Positions 8,235-17,574 are shown, numbered from the stretch's first letter. The stretch is 64,000 nt of DNA from Roseicella aerolata (GCF_020523605.1 NZ_JAJAQI010000028.1:1-64000); one strand, 5' to 3'. Notes: generated by a model from the sequence alone, not told the origin. Made by a program: numbers and translations.

Positions 8235-10603
8235 CGCAGCGCTCGGCAGGTCTTGCCATGCTGCTTCTCGCCCTCGCATTCCTCCCATTCCCGGTGCAAG
8301 GCGCGGAGCGGCGGCTGCAACTCGAGGTGCGGATCAACGGACGGCCCACCGGCTTGGTCGGGGAGTTCGTCGAGCGCGCCGGCGCCCTGTTCGCCCGCGG
8401 GCGGGAACTGCGCGAACTGGGCGTCGAGGCACCGGAAGATGACGCGCTGGTCCCGCTCGCCTCCATCCCCGGCCTCGGCGCGACGCTCGATCCGCTTACC
8501 CAGGTGCTGGAGGTCAGCGCCGATCCCGCCGCCCTCCGGCGGACCAGCCTGAACGGCCGCGGCGGCCGCACGCTGCCGCCGCTGACCCCGACCGACTGGG
8601 GCATCGTGCTCAACTACGACACGCTCGGCACCTTCGGCACGGAGACCACCGGCTTCGTACAGAACGAGCAGCGCCTGCTCGGCCCCTATGGCACGCTGTC
8701 CAACAGCGCGCTCTCCCGCTTCGGGGTCCGCGCACCGGACCAGGACTATGTGCGGCTCGACAGCAACTGGTCCTATGCCGATCCGGATCAGGACCGCAAC
8801 TGGCGGCTGGGCGACCTGGTGACAGGCGCCGTGGGCTGGAGCCGCGCAATCCGGCTGGGCGGCGGACAGGTGGCCTCCGACTTCAACATGCGGCCCGATC
8901 TGGTGCGCTTCGGCAGCCCCAGCTTTACCGGCCTCGCCGCCCTGCCCTCCACCGTGGACGTGCTGGTCAACGGCGTGCGGCAGTTCGGCTCCCCCGTGCC
9001 GCCGGGCCCCTTCGAGATCCGCAACCTGCCGGTCGTGGTCAGCGGCGGGTCGGAGGTGGTGGTGGCGGTGCGCGACGAACTCGGCCGGCAGACCCTGACG
9101 ACGCTGCCCTTCTACTACAGCACCCAGCTGCTGGCCGAAGGCACCACCTCCTATTCGGTCCAGGCGGGCCGGGTGCGGCTCGGCTACGGCATCCGCACCA
9201 CGGACTATGTCGGCTGGGCAGCCTCCGGCTCGGCCCGGCATGGCCTGAAGCAGTGGCTCACGGCCGAGGGGCATGCCGAGGCGACCGACGGGCTCGCGAT
9301 GGCGGGCGGCGGCGGGGCGGTGCGGCTTGGCAGTTTCGGGGTCGCCAGCCTGGCGCTTGCCGCCAGTGCCGGGCGGGGCGCCAGCCTGCCGCGCGAGATC
9401 ACCGAGCGCTATGGCGTCCTCGGCAAGGCGACCACCGGCCCCGGCCGGGGTGGTCAGGTGGCTTTCGGCCTCCAGCACAGCACCAGCCGCTACAGCCTCA
9501 CCCTGAGCGGCACCTTCGCCAGCGCCGGCTTCCGCGACACGGCGGCGCTGTTCGGCACCTCCGTGGTGCGCAGCCAGCTGCGCGCATCCGTCAGCCTGCC
9601 CTTGCAACGCTACGGCAGCCTGACCCTCGGCTTCATCCAGCAGCGCGGCGGCGTCGCGCAGGCCACTCCGCTCGGCGGCATCCCGCTCGGCCTGCAGGCG
9701 AACAATGCGCTGCTCAACCTCGGCTATTCCGTCAGCCTGCGGGATGATCTCTATTTCTATGCTTCGGGCTTCTACGATCTGCGCGGCAGCCTGGGCACCG
9801 GCATCTTCGCCGGGCTCATCTTCACCTTCGGCGCCAAGGACTCCGCCGGGCTCAGCTACAACCGGCAGGACCGTAGCAACACCTACACGGCGCAGCTGGT
9901 GCGACCGGCGGTGCAGACCGGCGATATCGGCGGGCGGCTGGTGGCCGAGCTGGGCGACGTGAACCGCCAACTCGCCGAAGGCCAGTATCTCGGCCCCTAT
10001 GGCCGCGTGACCGCGGGTATGGACCTGCTGGACGGCCAGCCGACCGGTCGCTTCGGCCTGGGCGGTTCCGCGGTGATCGGCGGCGGCAGCGCCTTCCTCT
10101 CCGACCGGATCTTCGACAGCTTCGCGGTCGTGCGTACGGGATCGGTGCCCGGCGTCCCCGTGCAGTACGAGAACCGCCCCGCTGGCACCACGCGCCGGGA
10201 CGGACGGTTGCTGGTGCCGCAGCTCCGTTCCTTCGACGTCAACAGGCTCTCGATCGATCCCGTGGCCCTGCCGGCAGATGTGGAGGTGAGCAGCACGCAG
10301 CAGGAGGTGCGGCCGGGCGACCGGGCCGGGATCGTCGTGGATTTCGGGATCCGCCGCAGCCTGGGCGCGCTGGTGCGGTTCCAACTGCCGGATGGTCGGC
10401 CGGTACCGACCGGATCGGCGGTGCGGAAGGAGGGACAGCCGCCCGTGCCCGTAGGCGGCGGCGGCCGTGCCTACCTGACCGGGCTGGAGGAGCGGAACAG
10501 GGTCGCCATCGCGCTGCCGGACGGCACCACCTGCCAGGCAGGCTTCGGCTTCACGCCGCTGCCTGGTGAGATCCCGCTGATCGGGCCGGTGGGATGCGAG
10601 TGA
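8231..10603 (+). CDS. Outer-membrane usher of the Csu-type pilus
   Basis: This 790-residue usher forms the outer-membrane pore through which pilins are polymerised. It has a signal peptide, an N-terminal domain (LEVRINGRPTGLVGEFV) that recruits chaperone complexes, a large central beta-barrel with the typical DYVRLDSNWSY and GDLVTGA segments, and a C-terminal plug and carboxy domains (PGDRAGIVVDF, FGFTPLPGE). Length is normal for the family. It overlaps the chaperone stop by four bases and the next gene by ten, so the operon is tightly coupled. Confidence 0.92.
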   Translation: MTQRSAGLAMLLLALAFLPFPVQGAERRLQLEVRINGRPTGLVGEFVERAGALFARGRELRELGVEAPEDDALVPLASIPGLGATLDPLTQVLEVSADPAALRRTSLNGRGGRTLPPLTPTDWGIVLNYDTLGTFGTETTGFVQNEQRLLGPYGTLSNSALSRFGVRAPDQDYVRLDSNWSYADPDQDRNWRLGDLVTGAVGWSRAIRLGGGQVASDFNMRPDLVRFGSPSFTGLAALPSTVDVLVNGVRQFGSPVPPGPFEIRNLPVVVSGGSEVVVAVRDELGRQTLTTLPFYYSTQLLAEGTTSYSVQAGRVRLGYGIRTTDYVGWAASGSARHGLKQWLTAEGHAEATDGLAMAGGGGAVRLGSFGVASLALAASAGRGASLPREITERYGVLGKATTGPGRGGQVAFGLQHSTSRYSLTLSGTFASAGFRDTAALFGTSVVRSQLRASVSLPLQRYGSLTLGFIQQRGGVAQATPLGGIPLGLQANNALLNLGYSVSLRDDLYFYASGFYDLRGSLGTGIFAGLIFTFGAKDSAGLSYNRQDRSNTYTAQLVRPAVQTGDIGGRLVAELGDVNRQLAEGQYLGPYGRVTAGMDLLDGQPTGRFGLGGSAVIGGGSAFLSDRIFDSFAVVRTGSVPGVPVQYENRPAGTTRRDGRLLVPQLRSFDVNRLSIDPVALPADVEVSSTQQEVRPGDRAGIVVDFGIRRSLGALVRFQLPDGRPVPTGSAVRKEGQPPVPVGGGGRAYLTGLEERNRVAIALPDGTTCQAGFGFTPLPGEIPLIGPVGCE

Positions 10604-11082
10604 TCCTGCCCCTGCCGGCCGCGGCGCTGCTGGCGACCTTGAGCCCTCTGCCGGCCGCGGCTTCCGGCGGGGTGGTGACCTGCAGCCTCTCTGCCACGGC
10701 CATGGCCTTCGGCGTGGTCCAGCCGGAGGGCAACGCCCCCGGTGACACCACCGCCACTCTGGAGGTGATCTGTGTCGCCAACGGGCAGCAGCCGGCGGCG
10801 GTCACCCTGCGGGTGATACCGCTGAGCGAGCCGGTGGGGCCGGGCCTGCGGCGGATGCAGCCCGGGCCGGGGCTGCGCTACCAGATCTTCGTCGATGCCG
10901 CGCGCAGCATCGCCTGGGGCAGCGGCATCGGCGGCAGCATGCCGCTTGCGGCCAGCGCCACGGTGGTGCCGGGCACGCCGCTGCGGGTGCGGTTCACCCT
11001 CTACGGCCGGGTGCCGGGGCGCCAGCATGGCCTGCCCGCCGGCAGCTTCGTGGAGAGCCTGGTCGCGGTCCTGCAGTACTGA
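10594..11082 (+). CDS. Second spore-coat-U-domain protein, probable tip or minor pilin
   Basis: The 162-residue secreted protein has a signal peptide and one SCPU domain (VVTCSLSATAMAFGVVQP at the start and AGSFVESLVAVLQY at the end). By position, last after the usher, it corresponds to the tip adhesin CsuE, but classical CsuE has two domains and is about twice as long, so this is either a one-domain tip protein or a minor pilin. It starts inside the usher gene (ten-base overlap). No downstream gene on this strand belongs to the operon; the next gene converges. Confidence 0.8.
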   Translation: MRVILPLPAAALLATLSPLPAAASGGVVTCSLSATAMAFGVVQPEGNAPGDTTATLEVICVANGQQPAAVTLRVIPLSEPVGPGLRRMQPGPGLRYQIFVDAARSIAWGSGIGGSMPLAASATVVPGTPLRVRFTLYGRVPGRQHGLPAGSFVESLVAVLQY

Positions 11083-11094
11083 GCAACGCGCGGT

Positions 11095-11406
11095 TCAGTA
11101 CAGACGGAGGATGCGGACATTCCCCTGCGCATCCGTCTCCGTCGTCACCGCCGGCGGATAGGTTGCGGCCGCCGGGGGCAGGGAGAGGCCGGCCTGCCGG
11201 GCGGCCGAGATGGCCGCGGCGCAGCCCGCCTGCTCCGCCGACGAGAGTGTCTGGCCGTTCCAGCAACTGGGCGGCAGCACGATGGCGCCGACGGACATCT
11301 GCGCGCCGCTGCCGCGCGTCGTGCCTTGGGCCTGCGCGGCGAGGGATGGCAGCAGCAGGGCGGCCAAGAGGCCGAGGGGACGGAGAGTGGGGCTCAAGAA
11401 TGGCAT
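11095..11406 (-). CDS. Small secreted protein of unknown function
   Basis: The 103-residue product has a clear signal peptide (GLLAALLLPSLAAQAQ). The mature part has two cysteines (PPSCWNGQ and QAGCAAA) that could form a disulfide, and ends TDAQGNVRILRLY. I recognise no family. It converges on the pilus operon with only 12 bases between stops, so the pair probably shares a termination zone. Functional link to the pilus is possible but not shown. Confidence 0.6.
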   Translation of the reverse strand: MPFLSPTLRPLGLLAALLLPSLAAQAQGTTRGSGAQMSVGAIVLPPSCWNGQTLSSAEQAGCAAAISAARQAGLSLPPAAATYPPAVTTETDAQGNVRILRLY

Positions 11407-11532
11407 GCCTGATCATGTCGGGCGCCCTGGTTGAATATTTCATAAATCATCGCGAGGAGTGGGCGTGCCGGACCGGCTTCCGCAGGGCCTGCGCCTGCAG
11501 CTACCTTGCCCCATGGCCGGGAGGGAACCAGC

Positions 11533-11994
11533 ATGGATATCGGCATCCTGCAGCAGCGCCGCATCGAGGCGGCCTTCGCCAGGGGCGTTTTCGAGGAGAT
11601 GGCGGCCGAGATCGGCGCCGAGAGGGCCAAGGCCATCCTCTCCCGCGCGGTGATCAAGCTGGCGAAGCGGGCCGCCGCCGAGATGGCGAGGGAGGCGCCG
11701 GAGGGCCCGAGCCTCGACCATTTCGAGGCGATCCAGGAGCGCTGGACGCGCGACGACGCGCTCCGGATCGAACCCGTCGCGCGCGACGCGACGCGCTTCG
11801 AGTTCAACGTGACGCGCTGCCGCTACGCCGAGATGTACCGGGAGATGGGCCTTGCGGAACTCGGCGCCGTGCTGTCCTGCAACCGCGACGGCGCCTTCTG
11901 CGAGGGCTACGACCCGAAGCTGAAGCTGACCCGCACGCAGACCATCATGGGCGGCGCCAGCCATTGCGATTTCCGCTACCGGGTCGAGGAGTGA
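11533..11994 (+). CDS. L-2-amino-thiazoline-4-carboxylate hydrolase-like protein
   Basis: The 153-residue protein resembles the ATC hydrolase family. In Pseudomonas this type of enzyme opens 2-aminothiazoline-4-carboxylate during conversion to cysteine. The family pattern is visible: a helical N-terminus, FEFNVTRCRYAEMYREMG, and a closing block with CNRDGAFCEGY, TRTQTIMGGASHCDFRY. Cysteines in these motifs are probably catalytic or structural. The partner N-carbamoyl-cysteine hydrolase is absent, so the true substrate may differ. The ATG at 11533 gives the normal family start. The next gene begins four bases after the stop. Confidence 0.75.
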   Translation: MDIGILQQRRIEAAFARGVFEEMAAEIGAERAKAILSRAVIKLAKRAAAEMAREAPEGPSLDHFEAIQERWTRDDALRIEPVARDATRFEFNVTRCRYAEMYREMGLAELGAVLSCNRDGAFCEGYDPKLKLTRTQTIMGGASHCDFRYRVEE

Positions 11995-11998
11995 GGCC

Positions 11999-13069
11999 AT
12001 GCCGGAGCGCCTGCATCCGAAGCTCCGCGCCTTGCTGGCCGATGACTGGGTGGCGGTCGATCCCGAACTGCCGCGGCTGCTGGAGATGCTGTTCGCCCGC
12101 AGCGCCGGGGAGGACTGGCACAAGGCCGGCACCTTCAAGGACCACCTGCTCGGCGTCTGCCGGACGCTGACGCTCTGGGACCAGCCGCGGGAGGTGCGCC
12201 TCCTCGGCCTCTTCCACAGCGTCTATTCCAACGAATACGTGGACCTGAAGCTCTTCGACGGCAGCGGCAACCGGGCGGAGCTGGCCGAGGCGCTGGGCGC
12301 CGAGGCGGAGCGGCTGATCCACACCTTCTGCGTGATGCCCCGCACCCTCTTCACCCAGCGCCTGCTGGCGATGGAGCACCTGCCGGAGGAGGAGATGGTG
12401 CTGGAGCGGGAGGGGGCGCCGGCGCTGCACCTGCCGCCGCGCGATGTCGCGGTCTTCGCCATCGCCACCATCGCCGATATCGCGGAGCAGTGGCATTCCT
12501 GGCAGGACGAGATTTTTGCGGGTTACCCCTTCCAGAAGCCGCGGGCCGTCCGGGAGAACTGGGCCGCCTCGCTCTGGCCCGGGCCGCTGAAGCCGACCGC
12601 GACCGCGCTGTCCATGCTCTCCCGCCTCGGCCGGGTCCTCTCCGATCTGCCGGAGGAGTGGGGGCTGCCCACCCCGCCGGTCTTCGCCCGCTGCACCGCG
12701 GTGCTGGAGGCGGAGGAGGAGATGGCGGCCGTCACCCTCTACTGGCAGGCGGTGACGCGCGGCCTGCCCATGGCGGGGCTCGGCCCCACCCACCGGGCGT
12801 TGGAAGCCTGCATCCGCCACAACCCCTATGTCGGGGAACCGCGGCTGATGCTGGCGCAGCTCGCCCTCATCGCCGGGGACTGGGACATGGCCGCGGGTCA
12901 TGCCCGGGCGGGCCTCGACCTGCTGCAGGACTGGGGCGTCGCCTGGGACAAGCGCATCGCCTGGTCCGGCTGGGTGGCCTGGGCGCGCATCCTGCTGCAA
13001 TCGGCGGAAGGCCGGCGCTGGCCGGAGAGCCTGACGGGGCTGAACGGGCTCGGGCTGGTGACGGGCTGA
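11999..13069 (+). CDS. HD-like protein (possibly DUF6817) with C-terminal helical region
   Basis: The 356-residue cytoplasmic protein begins with a segment reminiscent of the DUF6817/HD-like fold: a KAGTFKDHLLGVCRTL stretch followed by RLLGLFHSVYSNEY, where the DH and H residues could bind metal. The C-terminal half is helical and resembles tetratricopeptide-type repeats (RHNPYVGEPRLMLAQLALIA then WDMAAGHARAGL). No reaction can be assigned. It is four bases downstream of the ATC-hydrolase-like gene and is probably cotranscribed, so a shared substrate is possible. Confidence 0.55.
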   Translation: MPERLHPKLRALLADDWVAVDPELPRLLEMLFARSAGEDWHKAGTFKDHLLGVCRTLTLWDQPREVRLLGLFHSVYSNEYVDLKLFDGSGNRAELAEALGAEAERLIHTFCVMPRTLFTQRLLAMEHLPEEEMVLEREGAPALHLPPRDVAVFAIATIADIAEQWHSWQDEIFAGYPFQKPRAVRENWAASLWPGPLKPTATALSMLSRLGRVLSDLPEEWGLPTPPVFARCTAVLEAEEEMAAVTLYWQAVTRGLPMAGLGPTHRALEACIRHNPYVGEPRLMLAQLALIAGDWDMAAGHARAGLDLLQDWGVAWDKRIAWSGWVAWARILLQSAEGRRWPESLTGLNGLGLVTG

Positions 13070-13132
13070 CCTTTTCCCGGAGGGCAGGACGCGCCATGTT
13101 GGGCGCAACGAACTGCCTCCGGGGAAACGTCC

Positions 13133-14125
13133 ATGATCCGCCTCACGCGCCGCGCCGCGCTCGCCCTGCCGCTCGCCACCCCCTTCGTCGCGCACGCCCA
13201 GGACGCATCCGCCCCCTGGCGGCCGAGCCAGACCATGCGCATCGTCGTCCCGGCCGCGCCGGGCGGCACCGCCGATATCAGCGCCCGGCTGCTCGCGCCC
13301 TTCCTGCAGGCGCATCTCGGCCAGAGCTGCGTGGTGGAGAACCGCTCCGGCGCCGGCGGGGTGATCGGCACGCAGGAAGTGGTGCGCGCCACGCCGGACG
13401 GGCACACCCTGCTGCTCGGCAATATCGGGCCGCAGGCGATCGGCCTCTCGCTCTACCGCAGCCTGCCCTACAAGCGGGAGGACCTGACGCCGGTCTGCGG
13501 CACGGTGCGGGGCCCGAACGTGCTGGTGGTGCACCCCTCCGTCCCCGCCAACACCCTGCCGGAGCTGGTCGCCCATCTGAAGAAGAACCCGGGCAAGCTC
13601 AGCTTCGGCTCCCCGGGCGTCGGGCAGAGCCCGCACCTGACGGGCGTCTGGTTCAACCAGGCGACCGGGACGGAGGCGATCCACGTCCCCTTCCGCGGCG
13701 CCGGCCCGGCGGCGCTGGAACTGGTCGCGGGCAACATCCAGTACATGTGGGACAACCTGACCAGCGGCATCACCCAGATCCGCGCCGGGCGGGTCCGGGC
13801 GCTGGCCGTCAGCAGCGCCGACCGCAACCCGCAACTGCCGGACGTGCCGGCGGCGCGGGAGACGATGCCCGAGCTCGCCGCCTTCGACGTCAACACCTGG
13901 TTCGGCATCTTCGTCCCCTCCGCGACGCCGCGGCCGGTGGTGGACAGCCTCAACGCCGCCATGAAGGCCTGGCATGAGACGGAGGAGGTGAAGGCCCGCT
14001 GGCGGGAGATGGGCGGCGTCTCGCTCTACGGTACGCCGGAGCAGTTCGCCGCCTTCGTCGCCAACGAGGTGCAGAAGTGGGGCGAGGTCATCCGCAAGGA
14101 AGGCCTGCAACTGGAGGTCGGGTGA
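13133..14125 (+). CDS. Bug/TctC-family periplasmic solute receptor (first of a tandem pair)
   Basis: This 330-residue extracytoplasmic receptor belongs to the Bug family linked to tripartite tricarboxylate transporters. It has a signal peptide (TRRAALALPLATPFVAHAQ), then the family core MRIVVPAAPGGTADISARL, VVENRSGAGGVIG, FGSPGVGQSPHL and a conserved INTWFG-like motif (FDVNTWFGIF). Ligands in the family are carboxylates or aromatic acids. No TctA or TctB membrane genes are present in the window, so it is an orphan receptor. Its TGA shares one base with the next ATG (TGATG), and the downstream gene is a close paralogue. Confidence 0.9.
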   Translation: MIRLTRRAALALPLATPFVAHAQDASAPWRPSQTMRIVVPAAPGGTADISARLLAPFLQAHLGQSCVVENRSGAGGVIGTQEVVRATPDGHTLLLGNIGPQAIGLSLYRSLPYKREDLTPVCGTVRGPNVLVVHPSVPANTLPELVAHLKKNPGKLSFGSPGVGQSPHLTGVWFNQATGTEAIHVPFRGAGPAALELVAGNIQYMWDNLTSGITQIRAGRVRALAVSSADRNPQLPDVPAARETMPELAAFDVNTWFGIFVPSATPRPVVDSLNAAMKAWHETEEVKARWREMGGVSLYGTPEQFAAFVANEVQKWGEVIRKEGLQLEVG

Positions 14126-15114
14126 TGGGCGCCGCGCGGCTCCCGCGCCGGGCGGCGCTGGCCGCGCCGGCCCTGCTGCTGGCGCCGCCCCTTGCGGCGC
14201 AGGCCTGGCGCCCCGGCCAGCAGATGCGCATCGTGGTGCCCGCCGCGGCCGGCGGCACCACCGACATCATGGGGCGGCTCTGCGCCCAGCACCTGCAGGC
14301 GCGCTGGGGCACGCCTGTCGTGGTGGAGAACCGCACCGGCGCCGGCGGCACCATCGGCACGCTGGAGGTGGTGCGGTCCCGCCCCGATGGCACCACGCTG
14401 CTCTCGGGCAATATCGGGCCGCAGGCCATCGCCTATTCGCTCTTCCGCAACCTGCCCTACGGCGCGGACCAGCTCGTCCCGATCGCCGGGCAGATCCGCG
14501 GGCCGAACGTGCTGGTGGTGCTGGCCGACACGCCGGTGCGGAGCATGACGGAGTTCGCGGCCTGGCTGCGGGCCGAGCCGGGGAGGATCAGCTTCGCCTC
14601 CACCGGCGTCGGGCAATCGACGCATCTGACGCCGGTCTGGATGCTGCAGCTGCTGAACGCGCAGGCGATCCATGTGCCCTTCCGCGGCTCGGCGCCGGCG
14701 CAGATCGAACTGCTGGCTGGCAATGTCGGCTTCCTCATCGACAACCTGACCGGCGTCATCGAGCATATCCGCAGCGGCCGCCTGCGCGCGCTCTGCGTCA
14801 CCAGCGCCGAGCGCAACAGCGAATTGCCGGAGGTGCCGGCGGCGCGGGAGACGCTGCCGGAGCTGGCGCGGTTCGAGGTGAACACCTGGTTCGGCCTGTT
14901 CGGCCCGGCCGGCCTGCCGGCCGAGATCGTCCAGACCGTCAATGCCGAGGTCAATGCGCTGCTCGACCAGCCGGAGACGCGGCAGCGCTTCGCCCAGCTT
15001 GGCGGCGTGCCGCTGCGCCTCTCGCCGGAGGCGTTCGCCGACTGGGTGCGGGCGGAGACGGAGAAATGGGGCGCGGTGATCCGGCGGGAGGGGCTGCAGC
15101 TCGACGCCGGTTGA
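14125..15114 (+). CDS. Bug/TctC-family periplasmic solute receptor (second of the pair)
   Basis: The 329-residue product is a paralogue of the preceding receptor. It shares MRIVVPAAAGGTTDIMGRL, VVENRTGAGGTIG, SGNIGPQAIA and FEVNTWFGLFGPAGLP at equivalent places, so it arose by tandem duplication followed by divergence. A signal peptide ends near PPLAAQA. The start ATG overlaps the previous stop (TGATG). The open frame extends 16 codons upstream, but that start would lie inside the first gene with no benefit. Transport partners are absent. Confidence 0.9.
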   Translation: MGAARLPRRAALAAPALLLAPPLAAQAWRPGQQMRIVVPAAAGGTTDIMGRLCAQHLQARWGTPVVVENRTGAGGTIGTLEVVRSRPDGTTLLSGNIGPQAIAYSLFRNLPYGADQLVPIAGQIRGPNVLVVLADTPVRSMTEFAAWLRAEPGRISFASTGVGQSTHLTPVWMLQLLNAQAIHVPFRGSAPAQIELLAGNVGFLIDNLTGVIEHIRSGRLRALCVTSAERNSELPEVPAARETLPELARFEVNTWFGLFGPAGLPAEIVQTVNAEVNALLDQPETRQRFAQLGGVPLRLSPEAFADWVRAETEKWGAVIRREGLQLDAG

Positions 15115-15147
15115 CGCCGTAGCGGCCCCACCGCAGCCTGCGGGCGG

Positions 15148-16062
15148 ATGATCCTCTCGCCCCTCTGGCTGCCGGTGACCCTGGCCGCCGCGCTCTTCCA
15201 GACCTGGCGCACCGCCCTGCAGCAGAAGCTGCGGGGCCAGCTTTCCGTCAATGCCGCGGCGGTGGTGCGCTACCTCTACGGCGTGCCGGTCGGCGCGGCG
15301 CTGCTCGGCCTCTACATGCTGGTCTTCGGCGGGTCGCTGCCGGCCCTGAACCTGCCCTTCCTCGCCCTCGCGGCGGCGGGCGGGCTCGGCCAGATCCTCG
15401 GCACCAACCTGCTGATCATGGCCTTCGGCCATCGCGGCTTCGCCGTCGGCACCGCCTATGCGAAGACGGAAGCCGTGCAGGGCGCCATCCTGGCGCTGGT
15501 GCTGCTGGGCGAGCGCATCTCGGCCATCGCCTGGATCGGCATCTCCATCGGCGTCGGCGGCGTGCTCTGGCTCTCCCTTGCCGGCAAGGCGCGCAATGCC
15601 GGGGAGCTGCTGCGCGCGACGGTGCAGCCGGCGGCCGTCTGCGGCCTCGCCTCCGGCTTCTTCTTCGCCCTCACCAGCGTGCTGATCAAGGCGGCGAATC
15701 TGGAGCTGCCGGGCGATGACCCGATCCTGCGCGCGCTGGTGACGCTGGTGGCGGCGAACATCCTGCAGACGCTGATGCAGGGAAGCTGGCTGCTGGCGCG
15801 GGAGCCGGACCAGGCGCGCGCCGTGTTCACCACCTGGCGGACCAGCGCGCAGGTCGGCGCGCTCTCCGCCTGCGGCTCGGCCTGCTGGTTCACCGCCTTC
15901 GCCCTCGCTCCCGTCGCGCTGGTGCGCGCGGTGGGGCAGGTCGAGATCATCTTCACCCTGCTCTTCAGCCGCTTCTACCTGCGGGAACAGCCGAAGCGCG
16001 CGGAGATCCTGGGCGCGCTGACGGTGGTGCTGGGCGTGGTGCTGGTGCTGGTCGGGCGATAG
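15148..16062 (+). CDS. EamA-family (DMT) transporter
   Basis: This inner-membrane protein of 304 residues has about ten hydrophobic segments arranged as two EamA repeats. The first repeat ends near KTEAVQGAILALVLLGERIS and the second near VGQVEIIFTLLFSRFYLREQPKRAEILGA, both typical closing helices of drug/metabolite transporters. Such proteins export metabolites or amino acids; the substrate is unknown. It follows the Bug pair by 33 bases and may be in the same transcript. Confidence 0.87.
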   Translation: MILSPLWLPVTLAAALFQTWRTALQQKLRGQLSVNAAAVVRYLYGVPVGAALLGLYMLVFGGSLPALNLPFLALAAAGGLGQILGTNLLIMAFGHRGFAVGTAYAKTEAVQGAILALVLLGERISAIAWIGISIGVGGVLWLSLAGKARNAGELLRATVQPAAVCGLASGFFFALTSVLIKAANLELPGDDPILRALVTLVAANILQTLMQGSWLLAREPDQARAVFTTWRTSAQVGALSACGSACWFTAFALAPVALVRAVGQVEIIFTLLFSRFYLREQPKRAEILGALTVVLGVVLVLVGR

Positions 16063-16068
16063 GCGCTT

Positions 16069-16168
16069 GCCGGCCGGTTCACGCCTGCGGGCTTCGCCCT
16101 CCGGCGATCGGGTGGCTTGTCTCCTGCCGGCCGATTCACGCCTGCGGGCTTCGCCCTCCGGCGATCGG
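16069..16168. repeat. Two copies of a 43-bp direct repeat in a convergent intergenic gap
   Basis: Positions 16069-16111 and 16126-16168 are the same 43-base unit with a single mismatch and a 57-base period. Each copy contains a short hairpin (GGGC-TTC-GCCC). The repeats fill the gap between the EamA gene and the converging beta-CASP hydrolase gene, so they may end transcription from both sides. They could also come from a simple slippage duplication. Confidence 0.75.
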
Positions 16169-16173
16169 ACGGC

Positions 16174-17574
16174 TCAGCCCAGCGCCACCTGCTCCCCATG
16201 CTCCGGCACCCGGCAGGGCCAGCCCAGCTCCTCCTCGATCCGGTGGCGCAGCGCATCCGCCGCGCCCGGCTCCCCATGCACCACATAGGTCTGCCGCGGC
16301 GGGTGCGCGAAGCCGCGCAGCCAGGCGAGGATCTCCGCGGCATCGGCATGGGCCGAGAGCATGGAGAGATTGTCCACCTCCGCCCGCACCGGGATATGGG
16401 CGCCATGGATCTTCACGCTCTCCGCGCCCGCCACCATCTGCGCGCCGCGCGTGCCGCCGGCCTGGAAGCCGCTGAACAGGATGGTGTTGCGCCGGTCCGG
16501 CGCATAGACCTTCAGGTGGTGCAGCACCCGCCCGCCGGTCGCCATGCCGCTGGCCGAGAGGATGACCTTCGGGAAGGCATTGGCGGCCAGCGCCTTCGAT
16601 TCCGCCGCATCCCGCACATAGCGCGCGACGCCGCAGGCGGCCCGGGTCTCGGCGGCGGAGAGCCGGTGCTCCCCCTGGTGCTTGCGGAACAGGTCGGTCG
16701 CGTCCTGCGCCATCGGGCTGTCGAGGAAGATGGGCAGGTCCGGGATGCGCCGCGCCGCCTTCAGCCGGTGCAGGTGATACAGCAGCGCCTGGGTCCGCCC
16801 CACCGCGAAGGCCGGCACCAGCACCGTGCCGCCGCGCGCCGCGGTGCGGGTGATGACCTCGGCCAGCATATCCTCCGGGTCGCGCGGGTCGTGGCTGCGG
16901 TCGCCATAGGTGGATTCGACCAGCAGCACATCCGCCCGGCGCACCGGCGCCGGGTCCGGCATGGTCGGGCTGTTCAGGCGCCCGAGATCGCCCGAGGCGA
17001 CGAAGCGCGTGCCGTCGGGCAGGTCCAGCTCGGCGATGGCGGCGCCGAGGATGTGCCCGGCCGGCCGGAAGCGCAGCGTGATGCCGGGGGCGACCGCATG
17101 CTCCCGCCCGAACTCCACCGGCGCGAAGCGCTCGAGCGACGCCTCGGCCTCCGCCAGGGTGTAGAGCGGCAGGGCCGGGTGGTGCTTCGAGAAGCCGTGG
17201 CGGTTGGCGTAGTCCGCGTCCTTCTCCTGCAGGAAGCCGCTGTCCGGCAGCAGGACGCCGCAGAGATCGGCGGTGGCCGGGGTACAGAGGATGGGGCCGC
17301 GGAAGCCCGCGCGCGTCAGCAGCGGGAGGGCGCCGGAATGGTCGAGGTGGGCATGGGTCAGCACCACGGCGTCGAGGCTGGCCGGCGGCACCGGGAAGGG
17401 CGCCCAGTTGCGCAAGCGGAGCTGCTTGAAGCCCTGGAACAGGCCGCAATCCACCAGGATGCGGCGCCCGCCGGCCTCGAGCAGGTATTTCGAGCCGGTG
17501 ACCGTCCCGACCCCGCCGAGGAAGGTGAGCCTTGCCCCGCCGCCACCGGTTCCCGATTCGTCCGTGCCCGCCAT
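16174..17574 (-). CDS. Beta-CASP metallo-beta-lactamase-fold hydrolase (RNA specificity domain)
   Basis: The 466-residue protein belongs to the CPSF/YSH1-like branch of metallo-beta-lactamases, nucleases or RNA-processing enzymes with a beta-CASP cap. The zinc motif HAHLDH is at residues 74-79. Later motifs include GHILGAAIAEL, VESTYGDRSH and ASGMATGGRVLHHL of the beta-CASP domain, then a GYQA-like FSGFQAGGTRG and SAHADAAEIL with the conserved histidine, and a C-terminal RNA-specificity segment ending in YVVHGEPGAADAL. Length is normal. The ATG at 17574 was chosen because upstream codons to 17619 add only low-complexity sequence. The physiological substrate in bacteria is poorly known. Confidence 0.9.
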   Translation of the reverse strand: MAGTDESGTGGGGARLTFLGGVGTVTGSKYLLEAGGRRILVDCGLFQGFKQLRLRNWAPFPVPPASLDAVVLTHAHLDHSGALPLLTRAGFRGPILCTPATADLCGVLLPDSGFLQEKDADYANRHGFSKHHPALPLYTLAEAEASLERFAPVEFGREHAVAPGITLRFRPAGHILGAAIAELDLPDGTRFVASGDLGRLNSPTMPDPAPVRRADVLLVESTYGDRSHDPRDPEDMLAEVITRTAARGGTVLVPAFAVGRTQALLYHLHRLKAARRIPDLPIFLDSPMAQDATDLFRKHQGEHRLSAAETRAACGVARYVRDAAESKALAANAFPKVILSASGMATGGRVLHHLKVYAPDRRNTILFSGFQAGGTRGAQMVAGAESVKIHGAHIPVRAEVDNLSMLSAHADAAEILAWLRGFAHPPRQTYVVHGEPGAADALRHRIEEELGWPCRVPEHGEQVALG

